Part shown: positions 30,150 to 38,964 of the stretch, one piece after another
How the letters are laid out: each line of letters starts with the position of its first letter
How positions within the stretch are numbered: position 1 is the stretch's first letter
Notes under the pieces: model-generated
Told to the model about the DNA's origin: nothing
The model's input: only the letters and a program-made list of their open reading frames with translations
Databases searched by the model: none
Assembly: GCA_019456145.1 (NCBI GenBank)
Contig: VRUL01000019.1
Span: 29,634-93,633, forward strand
DNA from: Planctomycetota bacterium
GTDB taxonomy: Bacteria > Planctomycetota > Phycisphaerae > Sedimentisphaerales > Anaerobacaceae
DNA length: 64,000 nt
Reading direction: 5' to 3'
Translations under genes and position numbers: made by a program

Positions 30150-30389
30150 ACCTCAAAAACATACTTTTCTCCGTACGACATCAATAACCTTGCCAAAATC
30201 ACCCTCGGTCATAGCGAAGTAGATGAGCCGTTTCTGATCTTCTGTTTCCCGTCAGCAGAACAAGCACTGGTATTGAGAAAATTGACAGGGATAAATGAAG
30301 ACTACTACGGCTTGCGAGAAGATAATCGTGGAAAAACGAAAACAGTTGAAAGCAAAAACAATTCTTGTAAGAAAAAGAATAAACAGTAA
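30150..30389 (+). pseudogene. Start-less coding fragment
   Basis: Open frame of 79 codons between stop codons, without ATG or ribosome binding site. It reads DINNLAKITLGHSEVDEPFL, then SAEQALVLRKLTGINEDYYG and a lysine/asparagine-rich end. The middle looks protein-like, but I recognise no family. Probably the 3' end of a lost gene. Confidence 0.35.
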
Positions 30390-30504
30390 AATCATTGAAA
30401 CAGGAGCGGAAATCGTCTCCTAATTCAAAGGCTATTTTGCCTCATTTTTACCCAAGACCTACACTCAATTGGTGAGGATAACAGTAGTTTAAGGGAGACC
30501 TATA

Positions 30505-31782
30505 ATGTCAAACGAAACAGCTTTTAACATGGCATCGTCTAATATTCGTTATGGCCCCGGAGCCACACAGGAAATTGGTATGGATCTGGTTGATATAGGA
30601 GTTGAACACGTAATGGTAGTAACCGATCCAAATCTGGCCAAGTTGGATTTTGTCTATGCTGCGCTGGAGGTTCTTGATAAGCAAAATATCCGTTACACAT
30701 TGTTTGATAAGGTTCGTGTAGAGCCGACAGATACATCTTTAACCGAAGCGATTGATTTCGCTGCGGCTCAATCATTCGATGCCTTTGTTGCCATAGGTGG
30801 CGGCTCGACGATAGACACCGCCAAGGCGGCTAACCTTTACAGCACGTATCCTGCTGATTTTTTGGATTATGTCAATGCACCTATAGGAAAGGCCAAACCG
30901 ATTCCAGGCCCACTTAAGCCTTTGTTTGCCATCCCAACCACGGCCGGCACGGGAAGTGAAACGACAGGGGTCATAATTTTCGATCTGGTAGAGATGCGCG
31001 CCAAGACCGGTATTGCCAACCTGCAACTCAAACCTACAATTGGTATCCTCGATCCTGACAATACCAAAACTCTTCCGCCACAGGTTACTGCATCAACCGG
31101 GCTGGATGTGCTCACCCATGCAATCGAGTCATATACTGCTATTCCATACGATCAAAGGCTTAAACCGCAGCGGCCTATATTACGCCCGGCGTATCAGGGT
31201 TCAAACCCGATTAGCGACATCTGGTCTCTGGAGGCATTGAGGTTAATGTCGAAGTTTTTACTTCGGGCGTTTAAAGATCCCGAAGATCTCGAGGCACGTG
31301 GTATGATGCTGCTTGCAGCAACTTATGGAGGCATAGGCTTTGGAAATGCGGGTCTTCACCTGGCGCATGGTATGTCATATCCTGTTTCAGGAATGGTTCG
31401 TGATTACAAACCCCAGGGATATAATGTTGACCATCCTATTGTCCCGCATGGTATGGCGGTAGTACTAAACGCCCCGGCTGTTTTTCGTTTCACTGCGTCT
31501 GCGTGTCCTGAGCGGCACTTGAGAACTGCTGAGGCATTAGGCGTTGATATAAGCAAGGCATCCCTGGAAGACGCAGGCAAAATAGTTTCAGATTGTATAA
31601 TTGATTTTATGCAAAAGCTGGGTATTCCCAATGGTCTCTCGGCAATTGGATACACAACCGAAGATATCCCTGCACTGGTACAGGGAACGCTGCCGCAGCA
31701 TCGTGTGACAAAGCTGTCTCCACGGCCGGCTGGTGAACAACAATTAAGCAAACTTTTCGAAGACGCAATGACCTATTGGTAA
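30505..31782 (+). CDS. Iron-containing alcohol dehydrogenase, ADHFE1 (hydroxyacid-oxoacid transhydrogenase) type
   Basis: 425 residues. Group III Fe-dependent dehydrogenase: GGGSTIDTAKA for NAD binding, IPTTAGTGSET, and metal ligands in LDVLTHAIESYTA, LHLAHGMSYP and VPHGMAVVL. The segment QRPILRPAYQGSNPISDIW is characteristic of the ADHFE1 branch, whose animal member couples 4-hydroxybutyrate oxidation to 2-oxoglutarate reduction. Direct alcohol or hydroxyacid dehydrogenase activity is the alternative. Start ATG with GGGAG upstream. Monocistronic. Confidence 0.88.
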   Translation: MSNETAFNMASSNIRYGPGATQEIGMDLVDIGVEHVMVVTDPNLAKLDFVYAALEVLDKQNIRYTLFDKVRVEPTDTSLTEAIDFAAAQSFDAFVAIGGGSTIDTAKAANLYSTYPADFLDYVNAPIGKAKPIPGPLKPLFAIPTTAGTGSETTGVIIFDLVEMRAKTGIANLQLKPTIGILDPDNTKTLPPQVTASTGLDVLTHAIESYTAIPYDQRLKPQRPILRPAYQGSNPISDIWSLEALRLMSKFLLRAFKDPEDLEARGMMLLAATYGGIGFGNAGLHLAHGMSYPVSGMVRDYKPQGYNVDHPIVPHGMAVVLNAPAVFRFTASACPERHLRTAEALGVDISKASLEDAGKIVSDCIIDFMQKLGIPNGLSAIGYTTEDIPALVQGTLPQHRVTKLSPRPAGEQQLSKLFEDAMTYW

Positions 31783-31836
31783 GTCAGCATTAATGTTAAT
31801 GTTCTTCGATATATTCCTGGTCCAGGAGACCAGACA

Positions 31837-31995
31837 ATGGATGAGTATAGCAAAATGACAGTTGGGTTTGTGGCTCAAACCTATAAGAAACGAGACAATA
31901 AGTTTATTTGCACAGAACAGACTTTTACTGCTTCGGACCAAGTCGATAGGGAAAAACTGTATTTGTTTACGCTAAGGACTTACTCCCTTTCTTGA
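31837..31995 (+). CDS. Possible small protein of 52 residues
   Basis: ATG at 31837 preceded by AGGAGAC at a good distance. It reads MDEYSKMTVGFVAQTYKKRD, then NKFICTEQTFTASDQVDREK and ends TYSLS. Its last 16 bases overlap the 3' end of the convergent peroxiredoxin gene. No known family. The good ribosome binding site and balanced composition favour translation, but the length is short. Confidence 0.35.
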   Translation: MDEYSKMTVGFVAQTYKKRDNKFICTEQTFTASDQVDREKLYLFTLRTYSLS

Positions 31996-32675
31996 CCCAC
32001 TTTCACAACACTTAAAAGTATATCGGCCTCTAATCTGACTTTGTAATTCGGATTAACATATTCGAACTTGATAATCCCGTCTGTTCCAATAACAAAGACC
32101 GCTGGTACAGGCAGAGAATAATGTTTTTCCCCTGAAGCATCAACCAAATCAATACCGTATCCATCATATTTCTTGATAGTTGCTTCATCAAGCTTGAACG
32201 CTATTCCGAAAGCTTTCGCTCCTGCCATATTACTGTCAGAAAGTAAAAGATAATTCATCTTAAGTTTGTCAATACTTTCAATAAGCTTTCCCGGCCTATC
32301 AGGACTTATGGCAATAATTTGGAAACCGGATTTTATTATCTCGGCCTCAATCTCCTGCAACTGACCTAAATGTTTATTGCAATATGGACACCATCCGCCT
32401 CGATAAAAAATCAACACCGTTGGCTTATTTCGTATTGCTTCATTTAGGTTAAATGACTTGCCATCGACCGTTCGAAGCATCAATTCCGGTACGTTGGCGC
32501 CAATCAATATTGGGCATATTTCTTCTGCCGAACGAGCTACTTTTTGGGTTTCTGTTTCCATAGCTTTGTCTTTTTTATCTTCACAACCTGCTCCCAAAGC
32601 AACTATTACTGCCGGCAATAATACAAACCCAAAAAGTTTCCTTACCCTTTCAATTCTATCTGATGTGCTTTGCAT
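31980..32675 (-). CDS. Peroxiredoxin-like (AhpC/TSA family) lipoprotein
   Basis: 231 residues. Lipobox at ALGAGC31 after a hydrophobic stretch, so it is anchored outside the cytoplasm. Thioredoxin-fold core with FYRGGWCPYCN (C96, C99), the CxxC of the PRX-like2/AhpC-TSA group, and LIIKSGFQIIAISPDRPG. Probably reduces peroxides or disulfides in the periplasm. It lies 16 bases downstream of the stomatin-like gene on the same strand (32691-33509), so the two may be co-transcribed. Confidence 0.85.
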   Translation of the reverse strand: MQSTSDRIERVRKLFGFVLLPAVIVALGAGCEDKKDKAMETETQKVARSAEEICPILIGANVPELMLRTVDGKSFNLNEAIRNKPTVLIFYRGGWCPYCNKHLGQLQEIEAEIIKSGFQIIAISPDRPGKLIESIDKLKMNYLLLSDSNMAGAKAFGIAFKLDEATIKKYDGYGIDLVDASGEKHYSLPVPAVFVIGTDGIIKFEYVNPNYKVRLEADILLSVVKVGQERE

Positions 32676-32690
32676 AAGTTAATCTCCTTT

Positions 32691-33509
32691 TCATTTTTGC
32701 TTCTTTATAGGAAGCTCACCAATCAGCAATGTCGGAGAAATTCCTTTTTCAGTCATAATGATCTTGCTGTTGTCTTTGAGGGAGTTTTCAGTTATCTCAA
32801 GTTGTTTCAGCTCTTTGGCATTTCCCTTAAAGTATTTTTCGGCGGCTTGGTTGACTAACTGGATTGCTTTGGCTCTTCCCTCTGCGACCTTTATTATAGC
32901 TTCCTTTTCTCCTTCAGCAAGTTGAATGGCAGCGAGTTTTTCCTGTTCAGCCGCTTCATATCTTCCCGTTGCCAGAAGTTTCATTGACCGGCGTTCCTGC
33001 TCGGCGGTTTTTTGCTTGTGCATAGCGACTTTTATGTCATTAGGCGGGTCTATAAGTTTTATTTCCACCTTGCAGACCTTCAGGCCCCACTCGTTGGTCA
33101 ACTCATCCAGAACTTTTTGCAGATTTGCAGAAATCCTGTCTCTTGCAATCAGGCTTTCGTCCAGTGTTAATTCGCCAAATTCCTGTCGGAGATTTGTCCT
33201 GGCCAATTCCATTACCGCGTTCTTCCAATTATCGATGTTGTAGAAAGTCTTCTGGATATCCTCCGCTTCTAACCCAGGGCGAACCCAAATGAGACCATCA
33301 ACCTGAATTTCGACATTATCCTTGGTAATGACCGGCTGAGGTTCAATATCCATCGTGTGCTCTCGTATATCACGAATGCGTGTTAACTCAACAATAGGTA
33401 TCTGGAAGTGTAGGCCGGGTCCAACAAAGCGTTTGTATTTCCCGAAGAACTCAACGATTCCTCTCTCGAACTGCTTGACAACATAAATAAGCCCAATTAC
33501 TCTTCTCAT
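32691..33509 (-). CDS. SPFH/band 7 (stomatin-like) protein without a clear membrane anchor
   Basis: 272 residues from ATG 33509 (MRRVIGLIYVVKQFERGIVE), which has GGAGAAG upstream; a 30-codon longer frame was rejected. SPFH hallmarks: FFGKYKRFVGPGLHFQIPIVE, TKDNVEIQVDGLIWVR, RTNLRQEFGELTLDE and a coiled-coil AEQEKLAAIQLAEGEKEAII. Typical paraslipins have an N-terminal membrane helix; here only a short hydrophobic run is present. SPFH proteins form membrane-associated cage assemblies, often with a NfeD protein or protease, not seen here. Confidence 0.88.
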   Translation of the reverse strand: MRRVIGLIYVVKQFERGIVEFFGKYKRFVGPGLHFQIPIVELTRIRDIREHTMDIEPQPVITKDNVEIQVDGLIWVRPGLEAEDIQKTFYNIDNWKNAVMELARTNLRQEFGELTLDESLIARDRISANLQKVLDELTNEWGLKVCKVEIKLIDPPNDIKVAMHKQKTAEQERRSMKLLATGRYEAAEQEKLAAIQLAEGEKEAIIKVAEGRAKAIQLVNQAAEKYFKGNAKELKQLEITENSLKDNSKIIMTEKGISPTLLIGELPIKKQK

Positions 33510-33671
33510 GGTTTCTTCTCCGGTTACCTTAACCTGAATTTCCCATATACCTGATCTGACAGCCCACAGGCAGAAACTCCTATCGAAACTCCCAACCACT
33601 CTACCATAGATTGTGACGTTGTCAAGCAGACCCCTGCTCCCTATCCTATTTAGATTCTAATAAGGAAAAAT

Positions 33672-33746
33672 AAGAATCAGTCCCACGGGTCTTCTCCTCA
33701 ATAGTTTTTTATTTATATCTAATCCTGGACAATTGTGAGGGGTGTA
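33672..33746 (+). repeat. Repeat R3, copy 1
   Basis: About 75 bases: AATCAGTCCCACGGGTCTT, CTCCTCAATAGTTTTTTATT, CTAATCCTGGACAATTGTGA, GGGGTGTA. Two further copies follow at 34730 and 35503, same orientation. Confidence 0.85.
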
Positions 33747-33850
33747 TTGTCCTTGCTCCTATTGGCAAGTAGTGATATCTTGCTGAGTGATATAGTATTT
33801 TGTGTTAGTCAAAGAAACTCCCAAACTTTGAAGGAAGAAGACGAGCAAGA

Positions 33851-34705
33851 ATGAAGTATCTCACAGTAATAATATCTGTGTCATTTTTTGGGATGCTCTT
33901 CTTGATGGAGCAAATTGCTCCCCTCCGAAGTAGGAAACACCCGTTCCTTCAAAGGTTCTTGCTTAACATGGGCCTTACTGCTGTTGTGTTCCTTGTAGGT
34001 TCTGTGGCAGTGAAGAATGCTGCATTACGAACCTCGGAATGGACTGTGAGCCACAGTTTTGGATTAGGTTTGCTGATCCCCTTACCAGAATGGAGCCAAG
34101 TGGCTATAGGCCTCTTACTGATGGATTTGACCTTCTACTACTGGCATTGGGCTAACCACAGAATCCCTTTGCTATGGCGATTCCATAATGTACACCATCT
34201 TGATCCTGACATGGATGTTTCGACTTCGTTTCGTTTTCATTTTGTTGAGATTCTTTATTCTACTGCTTTCAGAGTTCTCCAGGTTTTTGTGCTGGGTATT
34301 ACCCCGCTGACTTATGTTGTCTATGAGACAATCTTTGCATGCTGCACCATGTTCCATCACTCCAATGTTCGACTGCCACTACAATTGGAGCGACTGATGA
34401 ACAAGGTGATTGTGACTCCACGGATGCATGGTATCCACCATAGTGCAGTGAAAGGAGAAACAAATTCCAACTACTCGGTGATATTTCGGTGGTGGGACTT
34501 ACTACACAGAACGCTCATATTAAATATTCCACAGTCATTGATCAGGATAGGAGTGCCTGGTTACCAGCAAATAAAAGACAACAGACTCTGGACATTATTA
34601 GGAATGCCGTTCTTCAAGCAAAAGAATTACTGGGAGTTTGTAGATGGGTCTTCCCCACAGAGTAATCAGAACAAAGATGCTAAAGTAACTACAATGCTTG
34701 AATAG
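33851..34705 (+). CDS. Fatty acid hydroxylase/sterol desaturase family membrane protein
   Basis: 284 residues with several membrane helices (for example VSFFGMLFLMEQ, GLTAVVFLVGSVAV, SQVAIGLLLMDLTFYY). The di-iron histidine clusters of the family are all present: HWANH (about 99), HNVHH (about 113), HH at about 162 and HGIHH at about 193. Such enzymes hydroxylate or desaturate lipids using O2; the substrate is not determined. It is flanked by direct copies of repeat R3. ATG 33851; ribosome binding site modest (GGAAGAAGAC). Confidence 0.85.
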   Translation: MKYLTVIISVSFFGMLFLMEQIAPLRSRKHPFLQRFLLNMGLTAVVFLVGSVAVKNAALRTSEWTVSHSFGLGLLIPLPEWSQVAIGLLLMDLTFYYWHWANHRIPLLWRFHNVHHLDPDMDVSTSFRFHFVEILYSTAFRVLQVFVLGITPLTYVVYETIFACCTMFHHSNVRLPLQLERLMNKVIVTPRMHGIHHSAVKGETNSNYSVIFRWWDLLHRTLILNIPQSLIRIGVPGYQQIKDNRLWTLLGMPFFKQKNYWEFVDGSSPQSNQNKDAKVTTMLE

Positions 34706-34729
34706 GTAGTTGAAATGTTCACACGTATT

Positions 34730-34822
34730 GGTCTCCTCCTCAATAGTTTTTTTATTTATATCTAATCCTGGACAATTGTGAGGGGGGTGTGTAGGGGGTG
34801 ACGCCGGAGAAATTAGAAATTC
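34730..34822 (+). repeat. Repeat R3, copy 2
   Basis: GGTCTCCTCCTCAATAG, CTAATCCTGGACAATTGTGA, GGGGGGTGT, then GCCGGAGAAATTAGAAATT. Shares its 3' extension (GCCGGAGAAAT.AGGAAATT) with copy 3. Confidence 0.85.
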
Positions 34823-34841
34823 TGACATAGAACCATTACCA

Positions 34842-35309
34842 TTAATCCTCTTCGACCCGCCAGAATTTCTTTTCAGGCTCCCATCTCTTCGATATTTCGC
34901 CAGTCGGTTTTATAACAACGGCTTTACATTCTGTGGTAATTGTTCCATCAGGTAATAACAATTTTGCTGCGACTTTCATACCTCTATGGCCTTTATGCTC
35001 CAGCCAGCCCACTACCTTTAGAGGTGTATTGGTTGGTGTCGGTTTTCTGTAAGTGAGATTCAGTCTTAAAGTAATAAACAGATTGTCAAAATTGCCATCC
35101 AACATGACAGCCCTGCCGGCAGTCTCATCTAAAATCGCAGCTACAATTCCACCATGTACAATTCCGGGATATCCGTTAAACTGTTCCGGGACAGTGATAG
35201 TCGCTTCGACCTGGTTCGATTGAAGATTGTTATACCATACCATTTTCAGCCCAAAACCATTTTCACGGCCACACATAAAACATGTTCTGGAGGTTGGTTG
35301 TTTTATCAT
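34842..35309 (-). CDS. PaaI-family hotdog thioesterase
   Basis: 155 residues. Hotdog fold with the PaaI signature GIVHGGIVAAILDETAGRAV (catalytic region of the central helix). CFMCGRENGFGLKM at the N-terminus is a frequent opening in this subfamily. Acts on acyl-CoA thioesters; the substrate is unknown. It starts at ATG 35309 (MIKQPTSRT). Bracketed by copies 2 and 3 of repeat R3. Confidence 0.88.
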   Translation of the reverse strand: MIKQPTSRTCFMCGRENGFGLKMVWYNNLQSNQVEATITVPEQFNGYPGIVHGGIVAAILDETAGRAVMLDGNFDNLFITLRLNLTYRKPTPTNTPLKVVGWLEHKGHRGMKVAAKLLLPDGTITTECKAVVIKPTGEISKRWEPEKKFWRVEED

Positions 35310-35502
35310 TGAATCCTCAATTTCTTACTTTTCATTTTTGTTTAGAATGCAAGACGTTAGTATGTTTCTTTAGTAGTATTATAGGATTATACAGCCTATA
35401 GATAAACAAAAGATTTGTTAAATAGACAGCAGTCCTCCTCCCTATCAATAGAACAAAGGCAAAAACTATCCCCACTCCATTTAAATTTTATTAAAAATCA
35501 AA

Positions 35503-35610
35503 AAATCAGTCCCATAGGTCTCTTCCTCAATAGTTTTTTATATATCTCTAATCCTGGACAATTGTGAGGGGGGTATTTGGGGAGAAACTATGCCGGAGAA
35601 ATAGGAAATT
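35503..35610 (+). repeat. Repeat R3, copy 3
   Basis: AATCAGTCCCATAGGTCTCT, TCCTCAATAGTTTTTTATAT, CTAATCCTGGACAATTGTGA, GGGGGGTAT, then TGCCGGAGAAATAGGAAATT. It is in the 369-base gap between the thioesterase and ackA; nothing else was seen in that gap. Confidence 0.85.
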
Positions 35611-35678
35611 GTGAATCAGATTTCCCCATCCTCCTGAAGAATTTCCATTCGCTGCCGTATGGTATTTCTATGGGTGTT

Positions 35679-36893
35679 TTATTCTGAGACAATCGGCTGT
35701 TCGCATCTGGTCAACTCATAAGTATCATTGGCAATAGCGACCTGCTCATTTGCCGGAATCACAAAGACTTTGACTCTGCTGTCCTTTGTACTGATTTCAG
35801 CTTCTTTTGCGACAACCTTCTTGTTTGTTTCCTCGTCAAGCCGGACGCCTACTTGATTTAGGCCGGTACATATCTGCTGACGCAGGAACACGGCGTTTTC
35901 CCCTATACCGCCCGTAAAGACTACAGCATCAACTGTATCCAGAACGGCACAATATGTACCGATATACTTCTTGATGCGGTAGCAGAAAATATCGATAGCG
36001 AGTTGTGCCCGAGAATTGCCTTGCCCTGCAAGTTCCACGAGGTTTCTCACGTCGTTCGAGACACCCGATATTCCAAGCAGACCGCTTTTCTTGTTGCACA
36101 GCTCTTTCAATGCTTTTACGTCGTATCCTTTATCGCCAAGGTAAAAGAGTATCGATGGGTCAAGGTCCCCGGAGCGCGTTCCCATCGGCACCCCTTCCAG
36201 AGGCGTAAATCCCATAGATGTATCAATTGACCTGCCCTGTTTCACGGCGGTAATAGAGCAGCCGTTTCCAAGATGACAGGTAACGGCGTTGATATTATAT
36301 TTCCCACGGCCCATTATGGAAGCGGCACGCCTGGCAACATATCTGTGCGAGATTCCGTGGAAACCATATCTGCGAATCCCGTATTTCTCGTATAGCTCGT
36401 ACGGCAGAGCATACATATACGCTACTTTCGGGATGGTGGCATGAAATGCGGTGTCAAAGCAGGCAACCTGCTTTGCGTCAGGAAGTCTGCGCTGCACGGC
36501 CCGGATGCCTGCGAGGTTAGGAGGATTGTGCAGTGGAGCAAGGTCTGCGAACTTCTCGATATATGCAATTACCTTTTCATCAATATTTACAGAGTAAGTG
36601 AACTCTTCGCCTCCGTGAACTACCCTGTGACCGACGGCACCAATTTCAGAAAAGTCCTGTATAACTCCCACATCTCTGTCGTCAAGAGTCTCCAATATAA
36701 GCTCCATTGCCTTTCCGACATCTCCGACCTTTTTTTTCACGGTGTGGGTCTTGCCATTAAAGAAATGAGAGAGTTCTGATCTTTCCTCTCCAATTCGTTC
36801 GACCACACCGTGGGCCAGGACCTCCACCTGGGGCATATTGTACAAGTGATACTTGACCGAGGAGCTACCTGCATTGATGACGAGTACTTTCAT
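35679..36893 (-). CDS. ackA: Acetate kinase
   Basis: Converts acetyl phosphate and ADP to acetate and ATP. 404 residues from ATG 36893 (MKVLVINAGSSSVKY); an ATG four codons earlier is possible. Motifs: NAGSSSVK, GHRVVHGGEEF with catalytic residues, RRYGFHGISHRYV, CHLGNGCS and VFTGGIGENA. Downstream of pta with a 58-base gap on the same strand, so the pair forms the Pta-AckA substrate-level phosphorylation route from acetyl-CoA, fitting a fermentative metabolism. Confidence 0.97.
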   Translation of the reverse strand: MKVLVINAGSSSVKYHLYNMPQVEVLAHGVVERIGEERSELSHFFNGKTHTVKKKVGDVGKAMELILETLDDRDVGVIQDFSEIGAVGHRVVHGGEEFTYSVNIDEKVIAYIEKFADLAPLHNPPNLAGIRAVQRRLPDAKQVACFDTAFHATIPKVAYMYALPYELYEKYGIRRYGFHGISHRYVARRAASIMGRGKYNINAVTCHLGNGCSITAVKQGRSIDTSMGFTPLEGVPMGTRSGDLDPSILFYLGDKGYDVKALKELCNKKSGLLGISGVSNDVRNLVELAGQGNSRAQLAIDIFCYRIKKYIGTYCAVLDTVDAVVFTGGIGENAVFLRQQICTGLNQVGVRLDEETNKKVVAKEAEISTKDSRVKVFVIPANEQVAIANDTYELTRCEQPIVSE

Positions 36894-36951
36894 TTTCAAT
36901 ATCATCCTTTCGCTATATGCGCCTTTCTTGCCGCTTTCGTCGGCTTTTTTT

Positions 36952-37941
36952 CTACATCAACTGCACTAAAGTTAATACCGCTGCTGAAATTATGTCATCT
37001 ACGCTTGCACCTCTTGAAAGGTCTGTGATAGGCTTTGCAAATCCCTGCAGGAACGGCCCAATGGCTTGAGCGCCGGCCATGTATTGTGTGAGTTTGTATG
37101 CTATGTTTCCCGAATCGAGGTCGGGGAAAATAATAACATTGGCCTTTCCCGCCACTGCACTTTCATCCTTCACTTTCCTGGCAGCGACCCTCGGGATTAT
37201 TGCCGAGTCCGCCTGGAATTCACCGTCAATGGCCAATTCAGGTTCCCGGTCCCGTGCTATCTTTAGAGCCTCTTTAATCTTATCCACACTTGGCCCGAAA
37301 CCACTGCCCTTAGTAGAGAATGATAACAGGGCTACACGCGGTTCCTCGCCGAGAAGTCTCCTTGCACTTGCAGCCGAAGCCAGCGCTATATCTGCGAGCT
37401 GTTCAGCCGTAGGGTCTATGTTAACAGCACAATCGGCATAAATGAACGCTTTGTCTTCCCCCCCCAGAAAGTTGGGTACAACCATAATAAAATAGCTGGA
37501 AGGAGTGTTGATCCCAGGGCTTAATCCTACAGTTAAGACTCCGGCTTGAAGAAGAATTGACGTCGCGCTGGCAACACCACCCACAAAAACATCTGCATCA
37601 CCGCAAGCTACCATCATGCCTGCGTAAAATAGCGGCTTGACGATAATTCGTTTTGCCACCGCAGCAGAGATACCATCTCTTTGACGACTGTATTTGTCAG
37701 CATAAAAATCAATTTTGTCATTATTTTTGGGATTTATGGTTTTGATACCAGCGAGATCGACCCCGGCCTTTCCTATCGCCGCTTCAATCTGTTCTGGTTT
37801 TCCAAGCACAATCGGCTGTGCAATATCTTCGTCTTTAAGTCTTCGAGCAGCCTGAATTATTCGCTCATCTCTGCCCTCCGGCAAAACAACTGATAGATTT
37901 TTTCCTCTTGCCTTCTCCTTAAAACTGCCTATAATGTTCAT
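36952..37941 (-). CDS. pta: Phosphate acetyltransferase
   Basis: Converts acetyl-CoA and phosphate to acetyl phosphate. 329 residues, the short single-domain form lacking the N-terminal DRTGG regulatory region of the E. coli enzyme. Recognised by LSVVLPEGRDERIIQAARR, GGVASATSILLQAG, DCAVNIDPTAEQLADIA, LLSFSTKGS, DGEFQADSAI and the C-terminal LQGFAKPITDLSRGASVDDI. Start ATG 37941. First gene of the pta-ackA pair. Confidence 0.97.
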   Translation of the reverse strand: MNIIGSFKEKARGKNLSVVLPEGRDERIIQAARRLKDEDIAQPIVLGKPEQIEAAIGKAGVDLAGIKTINPKNNDKIDFYADKYSRQRDGISAAVAKRIIVKPLFYAGMMVACGDADVFVGGVASATSILLQAGVLTVGLSPGINTPSSYFIMVVPNFLGGEDKAFIYADCAVNIDPTAEQLADIALASAASARRLLGEEPRVALLSFSTKGSGFGPSVDKIKEALKIARDREPELAIDGEFQADSAIIPRVAARKVKDESAVAGKANVIIFPDLDSGNIAYKLTQYMAGAQAIGPFLQGFAKPITDLSRGASVDDIISAAVLTLVQLM

Positions 37942-38025
37942 CCTTACTACTTTCTTTTTTATAAAGAGATTCTATTATTTATCGTTTTTCAGTTGAATTT
38001 ATAAGTTAGCAGCGAGTTTTAGACA

Positions 38026-38871
38026 ATGCAAGAGAAATTTGATTTTGTACGATTAGTAGGAAATGAAAGGCGGGTAGGATCGAAGCTCGCCGAGGTATCA
38101 CGGCACTGGCAGGGAAAAAGCGAACGTTTTCTAATGGTCAGTCCGCATGATGACGATGCTGCTCTTGGAGCGGGTCTGCTTATCCAATTAGCAAAACGCG
38201 AACGTGTGCCCGTGCACATTCTCATCGTTACCGATGGCAGTCAGGGCTATTGCAGCATCAAAGAAAAAGACAGTATCGCTGAAATCAGACGCAAAGAAAG
38301 CTTTGAATGCTACCAGAGCTTAGGCGTGCCGAAGAACAATATTGCCTGGCTCGGCTTCCCGGACTGCCGAATAAATTATTACCGGGGCAGAAGCTCGGCC
38401 GAATCAAACGACCCTCTGGCAATCAGCGGTTTTACAGGGCTGCAAAACACCTTCACTTATTGGCTGCGAAAGATTAGGCCGACACAATGCTTCCTTCCAA
38501 CCCATAATGATTTGCACCCGGACCACCGCATTATTTACGATGAATTTCTTATCAGCCTTTTTCACGCGGCGGGCAACATTTGGCCGGAGTTGGGCAAGCC
38601 CTTAGGCAATGTGCCCTACATCCACACTTTTGCGGTTTATTGCGATTTCCCTGTAACTCCGACTCTGAGGATGAGCACGCCGATGTCATATCTGGAAAAT
38701 AAACTCAAGGGGATTGCCGCCTTTCGTTCGCAAAAGCAAATATCGTCGCTCATCGAAAATGTCCGCCATTGCGGCCCCGAAGAATACATACGTGCAATTG
38801 ATTTCAGACTATATCATCCGGCAGATTATCGCAATCAGTTCGAAGAAAAGAAGGCAATCAGGGTATTTTAA
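38026..38871 (+). CDS. PIG-L family (LmbE-type) deacetylase
   Basis: 281 residues. Zinc-dependent N-deacetylase family: MVSPHDDDAALGAGL at about 37-51 gives the His and two Asp of the metal site, and NDLHPDHRIIYDEF supplies the second His. VTDGSQGYC matches the loop that follows in the family. Likely removes an N-acetyl group from a sugar conjugate, as in thiol or lipid biosynthesis; the exact substrate is unknown. It diverges from pta across 85 bases and converges with the next gene. Confidence 0.87.
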   Translation: MQEKFDFVRLVGNERRVGSKLAEVSRHWQGKSERFLMVSPHDDDAALGAGLLIQLAKRERVPVHILIVTDGSQGYCSIKEKDSIAEIRRKESFECYQSLGVPKNNIAWLGFPDCRINYYRGRSSAESNDPLAISGFTGLQNTFTYWLRKIRPTQCFLPTHNDLHPDHRIIYDEFLISLFHAAGNIWPELGKPLGNVPYIHTFAVYCDFPVTPTLRMSTPMSYLENKLKGIAAFRSQKQISSLIENVRHCGPEEYIRAIDFRLYHPADYRNQFEEKKAIRVF

Positions 38872-38964
38872 TATGCACACCAGAGCTTACCCATCGTCGA
38901 TGAATCATACTGGCAAACAATCCTTCTGTAAGTTGCCGATTTTCGGGTCATTAAAGAACAACCA

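Larger units (their letters stand above)
29471..30504. other. Gene-poor stretch with remnants and repeats
   Basis: About 1 kb without an intact gene. It contains an ORF-like fragment starting MHKFDAHNVADLVKRAIIMD near 29500, a 45-base tandem duplication (29623-29712), a coding-looking tail (LGDAFGISHPQMFNKTL near 29930-30009), a strong hairpin (30081-30105) and a start-less frame (30150-30389). None could be assigned to a family. It reads as decayed sequence. Confidence 0.6.
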
